From Hymenobacter siberiensis (GTDB taxonomy: Bacteria > Bacteroidota > Bacteroidia > Cytophagales > Hymenobacteraceae), in NCBI RefSeq assembly GCF_018967865.2, contig NZ_JAHLZY020000001.1, positions 4,092,001 through 4,156,000 of the forward strand: a stretch of 64,000 nt of DNA, read 5' to 3'. Of the stretch, positions 7,860 through 13,978 are shown piece by piece (positions within the stretch are counted from its first letter, which is position 1; every line of letters begins with the position of its first letter). Position numbers and translations under genes: made by a program. The notes below the pieces were generated by a model. The model did no database searches and was not told the origin of the DNA. It was given only the letters and a program-made list of their open reading frames with translations.

Positions 7860-8771
7860 ATGTTCCCAACTACCCAGCCGCTTGCGACCCGCCGCAGCCG
7901 CCTCCCCTACCGCAACAGCATGCTCGCGTTCAGCACGATGCTCGGGCTGCTGGCCTTCTCTGCCTGCACTTCTTCCGAGGCCGATGCGCTGGACGAGCCC
8001 GCGCCCTAGCAAGCCAGCACCGAAGCAAAAGCCACCACCGAGCCCGCGGCCCCCGAACTGCTGCTGAGCGGCGAAATCGCGGCCGATGCCAACCGCACGG
8101 TGCGGGTGTTCCCCCGGGTGGGTGGGCAGGTGCTGCGCGTGGGGGTTGATTTGGGCGATGAAGTGCGCCAGGGCCAGGTGCTGGCCGTGCTGCAAAGCCG
8201 CGAAATTGCCGAGCTTGAAAACCAAAGCACCGCCGGCACCGCCGACCTGGCCGTGGCCCGCAAGAACCTGACCGTGGCCGAAGAGCTGATGCAAAGCGGC
8301 CTCGGGGCCGAGCAGGACGTGTTTCGGGCCCGCGCCGAGCTGGCCCGCGCCACCGGCACCGCCACCCGCAACCACCGCCAGCTCGACGTGTACGGCCTGG
8401 CCCGGGGCGGGCAGTACGAGCTGAAAGCGCGGGTAGGAGGCTACATTATTGAGAAAAACCTGGCGACGGGCATGCGTTTCAACGCGACCCATGTGCCGGC
8501 CGCCTTCACCGTGGCCAACCTCGACAGCGTGTGGGTGATGGCCAACGTGTTTGAGTCGGACCTGACCCAGGTGCGCCGGGGGCAGGTCGTGGAAATCACC
8601 ACCCTGAGCTACCCCAACCAGCCCCTGCGGGGCCGCATCGACCAGCTTTTTCACCTGCTCGACCACGACAGCAAAGTGATGAAAGTGCGCTGCACCCTGC
8701 CCAATCCCGGCCACCTGCTCAAGCCCGGCATGCACGCCCAGGTGCGCGTGCTGGCCACCCCTGCCAACTAA
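7860..8771 (+). pseudogene. RND metal-efflux periplasmic adaptor (CusB/CzcB-like), in-frame TAG
   Basis: From ATG 7860 the frame encodes a lipoprotein signal (MLAFSTMLGLLAFSACTSSE, lipobox FSAC). It hits TAG at 8007-8009 after 49 codons, then continues without further stops as a typical adaptor: RVFPRVGGQVLRVGVDLGDE (lipoyl half), a coiled-coil hairpin (LAVARKNLTVAEELMQSGLG), the second lipoyl half and a beta-barrel segment (DSVWVMANVFESD, LPNPGHLLKPGMHAQVRV). Such adaptors bridge an RND pump and an outer-membrane channel. The product would also end early, at VLATPAN, without the C-terminal membrane-proximal domain. Translation could restart only at internal codons after the signal peptide. 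No pump or channel gene is nearby. Most likely a dead gene. Confidence 0.85.
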
Positions 8772-8778
8772 GCATCAC

Positions 8779-9444
8779 ATGGCCATTCTCATTATTGAAA
8801 CCGATGAAAGCCGCCGCGCCACCGTGCACCGGTTTTTGCAGCGCGCCGGCTACCTCACCGACCTTACCCCCAGCCTGGCCGCCGCCACCACCAAGCTGGC
8901 CGTGCGGCACTACGAATTTGTGCTGCTGGCCCAAACCCTGCCCGACAGCAACGGCCTAACGCTGCTGCACGAAGCCAAGCGCCGCAACTACCAGGCGGCC
9001 GCCTTCATCCTGCTCATGGCCACCGACGCGGTGGAGGACCGCCTGCACGGCTTCGCCGCCGGGGCCGACGACTGCGTGGCCCGCTCCACCACCCTGCTGG
9101 AACTGGGGCGGCGGCTGCGCAGCATTGCCCGGCAGCGATTTGGCCGGCCCCGGCCCCGCATCAGCTTCGGGGCGGGGTTTGAGCTGGACCTGGCCGGCCG
9201 CCGCCTGCGCCACGGCTCCCACGCCGTGGACCTGAGCCGCTCGCAGTTCGACCTGCTGCACCACCTGCTACGGCACCGGGGCCGGCCCCTCACCCGCGAG
9301 CAGCTGGGCGCGCACATCGGCAAAGGCTCCGAGGGCTCCAACTACATCGACGTACATAGTATGAACGTGCGCAGGGCGCTGGCCCGCTTCGCCCCGCCCG
9401 ATTTCCTGCAAACCGTGCGCGGCATCGGGTATCAGGCGGCGTAA
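8779..9444 (+). CDS. OmpR-family response regulator with degenerate receiver
   Basis: DNA-binding regulator of 221 residues: receiver domain (about 1-115) and winged-helix output (about 128-221, with VDLSRSQFDLLHHLLRHRGR and SMNVRRALARF). The receiver lacks key catalytic residues. The phospho-accepting Asp position reads VLLAQTLP (Ala51), and the conserved Lys before KPF is replaced in DDCVARSTT (Arg102). It starts 7 bp after the broken adaptor gene, so the two were probably cotranscribed. It is either a phosphorylation-independent regulator or, like its neighbours, a relic; the uninterrupted frame and intact winged helix favour some function. No intact partner kinase gene is adjacent. Confidence 0.88.
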   Translation: MAILIIETDESRRATVHRFLQRAGYLTDLTPSLAAATTKLAVRHYEFVLLAQTLPDSNGLTLLHEAKRRNYQAAAFILLMATDAVEDRLHGFAAGADDCVARSTTLLELGRRLRSIARQRFGRPRPRISFGAGFELDLAGRRLRHGSHAVDLSRSQFDLLHHLLRHRGRPLTREQLGAHIGKGSEGSNYIDVHSMNVRRALARFAPPDFLQTVRGIGYQAA

Positions 9445-9473
9445 GGATTGTCATTTTCGGGCTCATATGAGGT

Positions 9474-9553
9474 GGGGCGGGGCTTGCCCCCGCCCGGCGT
9501 TGCACGGAATCGTGAACACAGTACGAACGCCGGGCGGGGGCAAGCCCCGCCCC
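9474..9553. repeat. 28-bp GC-rich perfect inverted repeat
   Basis: Arms 9474-9501 and 9526-9553 (starting GGGGCGGGGCTTGCCCCCGC) are exactly complementary with a 24-nt spacer. It lies 30 bp after the response regulator stop and may serve as its terminator, but it has no T-run and looks like a dispersed palindromic repeat. Confidence 0.8.
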
Positions 9554-9683
9554 TACCTGACACGTCTAATCACAAGCATTTTACCCAACCATAACAGAAG
9601 TAAAAACGCCGCCCGCCCAACCCGCAAAAACCCCACGGCCCGGCCCGGCGTACCAGCGGCAGCAGCGCAGTTCCGGCGCTGGT

Positions 9684-9691
9684 TATTTTTG
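9684..9691 (+). promoter_or_regulatory. -7 promoter box directly before the patatin gene
   Basis: TATTTTTG matches TAnnTTTG and ends 7 bp before the ATG at 9699. In Bacteroidota transcription starts about 5-7 nt after this box, so the mRNA would be leaderless or nearly so. Confidence 0.55.
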
Positions 9692-9698
9692 GTTCTTT

Positions 9699-12008
9699 AT
9701 GCGTCATTTCTGTACTCGCTTACCGCTGGCTTTTTTGCTGGCGGCGTTTTCTATTTTCACCGTTTCGGCCCAAAAGGTAGGGCTGGTCCTCAGCGGCGGC
9801 GGGGCCAAAGGGCTGGCCCACGTGGGCGTGCTGCGGCAGCTCGAAAAAAACCACATTCCCATCGACTACATCGTGGGTACGAGCATGGGCGCGGTGATTG
9901 GCGGCATGTACGCGGCCGGCTACTCACCCGATGAGATTGAGCAGATTGTACTTAGCCCCGAGTTTCAGCGCTGGACATCAGGCAAGCCACTGGAAAGCAA
10001 AACGTTCAATTTCCTCACGGCCGAGCCTTCGCCCTCGGCCCTGCGCCTGGGCATTGCCATCGACTCTTCATTCCAGGCCCGCATCAGCACCAACCTAGTG
10101 AACGATTTGAACCTGAACCTAGCCCTGACGCGCCTGCTGGCCCCGGCCGGAGCCAGCGCGGATTACAACTTCAACAACCTGTTTGTGCCCTTTCGCTGCA
10201 TGGCGTCGGAGGTGTTTACGCGGCAGTTGGTGGAGCAGAAAAGCGGGTCGCTGTCCGATGCCATCCGCAACTCGATGTCGTTTCCGCTGGCGTTCCGACC
10301 CATCCGCAACCTCGACGGCAAGTACTACTACGACGGCGCGGTGTACGATAACTTCCCCACCAACACGATGAAGAAAACCTTCGCCCCGGACATCATCATC
10401 GGGGTGAACGTGGGCGATGTGGCCTTCAAGAAATACCCCAAAAACGATGATGCCCTGCTGGCCAGCACGGTGGCTTTCCTGGGCACCAGCGTGGCCGACA
10501 CGAGCAGCGTGGGCAAAAACGGTATATACATTCAGCCCAACCTCGATGGCCTGGGCGTGGGCGATTTCGACCGTGTAAAAGACTTTATTGCCGAAGGCGA
10601 CACCGCCGCGCTGCGCGAGATGGCCCTGATTAAGCAGCGCATCCCGCGCCGTATCGACTCGGTGACGCTGCAAAAGCGGCGGCTGGCATTTCAGGGCCTG
10701 GCCCCCAAGCCGCGCTTTATTGAGGTGAAGGTGAACGGCCTGCGCCCCGACCAGAACGAGTACGCGGCGCGCTTTTTCCCGCATTCGGGCCGGGAGTATT
10801 CGCTCGACGACATTGAGGAGGGCTATTACCGGCTGGCGTCGGATGATTTTTTCAAGAATATTTACCCGCGCATTCGCTACGACGCGGCGCGCAAGGGCTA
10901 CATTTTCAGCGTCGATGCGCAGCGCAACAACAACGTGAGCACCGAAATCGGCTTCGTGCTCAGCAACCGGCCCATCGACAATATTTTCCTCGGCGTGGAA
11001 TATCGCTACCTGCGCAGCCTGCTCTACACCACTTCGGCCGATGTGAGCCTGGGCCGCTTCTACACCGGTGCGCACGGCTCGTTTCGCATCAACGTGCCGG
11101 CCCGGCTACCGTTTTTCTTCGAGCCCGAGGTGACGTATAACCAGTGGGATTTTCAGAACACGGGCGGCGTGCTGGGCCGCAACGTGCTCAACACCCAGGT
11201 ACGGCAGCAGGACACCAAGCTGGGCGGGCAGTTCGGCATCAGCCCCACCTACCGCAGCCGGCTGCTGGTGGACCTGGCCACCTTCGTGACCAAGGATGAA
11301 TACACCAACTCCAAGGAAATCAACACCACCGACGTGCTCGACGCCACCGTGTTCCGGGGCGTGACCGGGGCCCTGCGCCTGGCCCGCAACACCCTCAACC
11401 GCAAGCAGTACTCGACCAGCGGCCACCGCTACGTGTACATACTGCGCGGCGTAACGGGGGCGGCTACCTACACGCCGGGCTCCACGGCCCAGCAGCCCAG
11501 CAGCTCGCAACACCGCGAGTGGCTCCAGTTTCGGGCCACCGTAGAGCGCTTCTTCGCCCTGAAGGGCGACCGCCACGCCTGGGGTTATTTTGGCGAGCTG
11601 ATGGCCAGCAACCAGCCCACGTTCACCAACTACCGCTCGTCGCAAACCATGGCGCCGGTGTTTGCGCCACTGACCGACTCGCGCACCCTGTTTCTGGACA
11701 CGTACCGCTCGGCGCGCTACGCGGCGGCGGGCCTGCGCTACACCCAGCCCTTCCTCAAAAAGCTGGAATGGCGCACCGAAGTGTACGTGCACCTCAATGC
11801 CCAGCCGCTGGTGCAGGGCGAGCAGCAGGTGGCCGTGCGCAAGTCGGGCTTCGACCGCCCCCGCATCACGGCCAGCACGGGCCTCATTTTCCAGACGCCG
11901 GTAGGGCCGCTGGCCGTGCACGCCCGCTTCTACGACGACCCGGCCGAGCGATTCGGCATCTACGGGCACCTTGGCTTCCTGCTATTCCGCAGCCGGGCGC
12001 TGGAATAG
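9699..12008 (+). CDS. Patatin-like phospholipase with outer-membrane beta-barrel
   Basis: Signal peptide (about 1-24, ending VSAQ), then a patatin lipid-hydrolase domain: oxyanion loop SGGGAKGLAHVG, nucleophile elbow GTSMG with Ser62, and catalytic Asp212 in DGAVYDNFPT. A linker resembling a POTRA domain (about 340-420: PRFIEVKVNGL, YYRLASDDFFKNIYPRI) leads to a barrel of the BamA/Omp85 type that fills the rest and ends in ...FLLFRSRALE. The layout resembles the PlpD type of autotransporter, where a patatin passenger is exported by its own barrel. Here it is the phylum's common 'patatin plus surface antigen' form. At 769 residues it appears complete. Its lipid substrate is unknown. Confidence 0.9.
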   Translation: MRHFCTRLPLAFLLAAFSIFTVSAQKVGLVLSGGGAKGLAHVGVLRQLEKNHIPIDYIVGTSMGAVIGGMYAAGYSPDEIEQIVLSPEFQRWTSGKPLESKTFNFLTAEPSPSALRLGIAIDSSFQARISTNLVNDLNLNLALTRLLAPAGASADYNFNNLFVPFRCMASEVFTRQLVEQKSGSLSDAIRNSMSFPLAFRPIRNLDGKYYYDGAVYDNFPTNTMKKTFAPDIIIGVNVGDVAFKKYPKNDDALLASTVAFLGTSVADTSSVGKNGIYIQPNLDGLGVGDFDRVKDFIAEGDTAALREMALIKQRIPRRIDSVTLQKRRLAFQGLAPKPRFIEVKVNGLRPDQNEYAARFFPHSGREYSLDDIEEGYYRLASDDFFKNIYPRIRYDAARKGYIFSVDAQRNNNVSTEIGFVLSNRPIDNIFLGVEYRYLRSLLYTTSADVSLGRFYTGAHGSFRINVPARLPFFFEPEVTYNQWDFQNTGGVLGRNVLNTQVRQQDTKLGGQFGISPTYRSRLLVDLATFVTKDEYTNSKEINTTDVLDATVFRGVTGALRLARNTLNRKQYSTSGHRYVYILRGVTGAATYTPGSTAQQPSSSQHREWLQFRATVERFFALKGDRHAWGYFGELMASNQPTFTNYRSSQTMAPVFAPLTDSRTLFLDTYRSARYAAAGLRYTQPFLKKLEWRTEVYVHLNAQPLVQGEQQVAVRKSGFDRPRITASTGLIFQTPVGPLAVHARFYDDPAERFGIYGHLGFLLFRSRALE

Positions 12009-12028
12009 GCGGCCGGGTTTGGCCTGAA

Positions 12029-12060
12029 GTGCTGGGCTGAACAGCTGTTCAGCCCAGCAC
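12029..12060. terminator. 32-bp perfect palindrome between convergent genes
   Basis: GTGCTGGGCTGAACAG followed immediately by its exact complement (12029-12060). It lies 20 bp after the patatin stop and overlaps the last four codons, including the stop, of the convergent hydrolase. It probably works as a bidirectional terminator, although no T-run follows on either side. Confidence 0.7.
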
Positions 12061-12756
12061 CTGGCGCACTTCGGCGGCGGCCTCCAACGGCAGCAGGTGG
12101 CCGGCAGCCGGCACCACTTCGAACGAAGTGCCGGTCGGCAGCAGCGGCAGCGTGAGGCGCTGCTGCGTGGCTGGCGTGATGGACGTATCGCCGGCACCCA
12201 CCAGCAAATGGCAGGGCACACGCAGCTGCGGCATCAGGGAGCTGATGTCCTCGCGGGCACCTTTTAGCAGCCAGGTGGCCCAGGCGGTTTCGGTACTGCG
12301 CAGGTTATCGGCAATTACGTGGTCGCGCACAAGCGCCGACAGGGGCTGACGGGTGATTTCGCGGAAGGTTTTTTCCGCTTCATTCGGTTTGCCGTAGGCG
12401 GCCAGCGCAGCGGCCCTGGCCGTTTCGGACATGGGCTCGCCCGCCGGTGGCGAGGGCGAGAGCAGCACCAGCTGGCGCAGGCCTTCTGGCTGCCGGGCGG
12501 CCAGGGCCAGGGCCATTTTGCCGCTCATGCTGTGCCCGATGAGGGTAAAATCCGTTACCTGCTGCTGTTGAATATAGGCGGCTATCCAATCGGCATAGGC
12601 CTGCACCGAGTAGTCGAAGCCCGGTGGCACCGGCTGCGCGCCAAAGCCAGGCAGGTCCGGGGCCAGCAGGTTGGCACCGGGCAGGAGCGGGCGCAGCACG
12701 TCGTATTCGCGGCCGGAGCCGGCCCAATAGTGAAGGGCAATGAGCGTAGGAGTCAT
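12049..12756 (-). CDS. Alpha/beta-fold hydrolase
   Basis: Small cytoplasmic alpha/beta hydrolase of 235 residues. The nucleophile elbow is GHSMSGK (Ser76), the oxyanion region is IALHYWAGSGREYDVL, the acid lies near VPCHLLVGAGDTSI, and the catalytic His is in PAAGHLLPLEAA. The pattern fits the esterase / haloperoxidase-like branch that hydrolyses small esters, but the substrate cannot be assigned. I use ATG 12756, where homology-like sequence begins. An upstream ATG at 12894 would add a 46-residue hydrophobic leader that looks fortuitous. It is a single-gene unit convergent with the patatin gene. Confidence 0.82.
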   Translation of the reverse strand: MTPTLIALHYWAGSGREYDVLRPLLPGANLLAPDLPGFGAQPVPPGFDYSVQAYADWIAAYIQQQQVTDFTLIGHSMSGKMALALAARQPEGLRQLVLLSPSPPAGEPMSETARAAALAAYGKPNEAEKTFREITRQPLSALVRDHVIADNLRSTETAWATWLLKGAREDISSLMPQLRVPCHLLVGAGDTSITPATQQRLTLPLLPTGTSFEVVPAAGHLLPLEAAAEVRQVLG

Positions 12757-13190
12757 AAAGATGAAGCAGTATGCAAAGCTGTACGGCAGTACGCTAGCAG
12801 CAGTTGAAAATGCGAACGCAACAATAGCAAGGCGCTTACGCAGAACTGCTTGCCAAAACCCGGCAATGCTTTTTTTACTTTGTTCCCGATGCAATAGCGT
12901 TCCAGGCTTAATCTATATTAATCATTGAATTAACTTATATTAGAAGGCGTGATTGGGGGCTGCCGCTCACGCTACTGCCACGCCAGCACAATCCGGCTTT
13001 GGGAAAGTACCGTGGGTTCTGGTTCAATTACCAATTGACTATTCGATAATTACCTTCTTCTCACCCCTCACCCCGCCACTTATTCCCGTACAAGCTACTA
13101 TTTATTTCCGCTTATCCTAACCCTCAGGCGTTTGACCCGGCCCATGATTGATTGTGGGCGACCAGCCAGGCTCCTTCATCCTTCCCCTGT
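12757..13190. other. Divergent intergenic region, no gene seen
   Basis: A 434-bp stretch separates the leftward hydrolase from the rightward sigma factor. It has lower GC than its flanks (about 12880-13110). Short open frames on both strands lack family-like sequence or a convincing start. No exact TAnnTTTG box stands at a plausible distance from either gene. It may hold promoters for both genes that depart from the consensus. Confidence 0.5.
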
Positions 13191-13745
13191 ATGAACACAA
13201 CTCCGACGTTGCTGCCCGCAACGGACGAAGAGCTGCTCGTGCAGCGCCTGATAGGGCGCGACGAGCAAGCCCTGCGCGAGCTACACGACCGGTATTCCCG
13301 CAATCTGCTGGCAGTTATCGTGCGTCTGGTGCGCGATGAATCCCTGGCTCAGGATGTGCTGCAGGAAGGCTTGCTCAAGGTCTGGCTGAGCATCGACCGC
13401 TACGATGCCGCGCGGGGCCGCCTGTTTACCTGGATGGTTCGGGTGTGCTGCAACCAGGCCATCGACGCCATGCGCAGCCCCCGGCACCGTTTCAACAGCG
13501 GCACCAAGTCGCTGGAAGTAGGCGGAGCGCAACGCGCCCAGGCGCCCCCTTCCTTCAACCCCGAGCATATCGGTCTGCGCGAGCTCACCCTCAAGCTCAA
13601 GCCCAAACAGCGCGAGGTAATTGACCTGCTCTACTTCGGCGGCTGCACGCAGGTTGAAGCCGCCGAGCAGCTCGGTATTCCCCTGGCCACGGTGAAAACC
13701 CGCGCCCGTGCCGCCCTGGTAGTACTGGCCCACATGGCGAGGTAA
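13191..13745 (+). CDS. ECF-type RNA polymerase sigma factor
   Basis: Extracytoplasmic-function sigma factor of 184 residues. Region 2 (about 25-95) has FDRYSRNLLAVIVRLV-type helices and the core-binding/-10 segment DVLQEGLLKVWLSIDRYD, RLFTWMVRVCCNQAIDAMRS. Region 4 (about 125-182) has KPKQREVIDLLYFGGCTQVE and the recognition helix GIPLATVKTRARAAL. ATG 13191 is the natural start; an upstream TTG at 13152 adds only a non-conserved stretch. No anti-sigma factor follows, unlike most ECF loci: the next gene is on the other strand, beyond a small mobile-element remnant. Its stimulus and regulon are unknown. Confidence 0.92.
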   Translation: MNTTPTLLPATDEELLVQRLIGRDEQALRELHDRYSRNLLAVIVRLVRDESLAQDVLQEGLLKVWLSIDRYDAARGRLFTWMVRVCCNQAIDAMRSPRHRFNSGTKSLEVGGAQRAQAPPSFNPEHIGLRELTLKLKPKQREVIDLLYFGGCTQVEAAEQLGIPLATVKTRARAALVVLAHMAR

Positions 13746-13786
13746 ACAGACAGCAAGGCATCTATCATCCTTCGCAACGATATAAC

Positions 13787-13875
13787 GGAGTTGTTTAGAA
13801 AGTCGCAAAAGGTCCTCAAACGGTCATGCTTCGCTGCGCGCTGCATGACCGTTTGAGGACTTTCTAAACAGCTTC
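13787..13875. mobile_element. MITE-like element sharing the ends of the IS at 60741-61655
   Basis: The right end GACTTTCTAAACAGCTTC (13858-13875) is identical to the right terminal repeat of the IS5-family element in this window, and the left end (13787-13804) differs from the IS left terminal repeat at two positions. Between them a second perfect repeat, GTCCTCAAACGGTCATGC (13812-13829) against 13843-13860, makes the 89-bp unit a long hairpin. No coding capacity. No clear target duplication is seen. Confidence 0.7.
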
Positions 13876-13978
13876 TTTGCCTCCAACTCAACCGAGCAAA
13901 ACGCAGCAAGGCCCCTTTACTAACTAAAGGGGCCTTGCTGCACACTGGTCTGGCGCAACCGCTAGCATCCGCCTGAAG

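Noticed and set aside
9467..9934. 155-codon plus-strand open frame overlapping the start of the patatin gene
   Set aside because: It runs through the inverted repeat at 9474-9553 and the patatin promoter and ends as a frame shadow of the patatin domain.
12757..12894. Longer form of the alpha/beta hydrolase with a hydrophobic leader
   Set aside because: The added 46 residues have no family match and no proper signal peptidase site, and the conserved fold starts right at the ATG at 12756.
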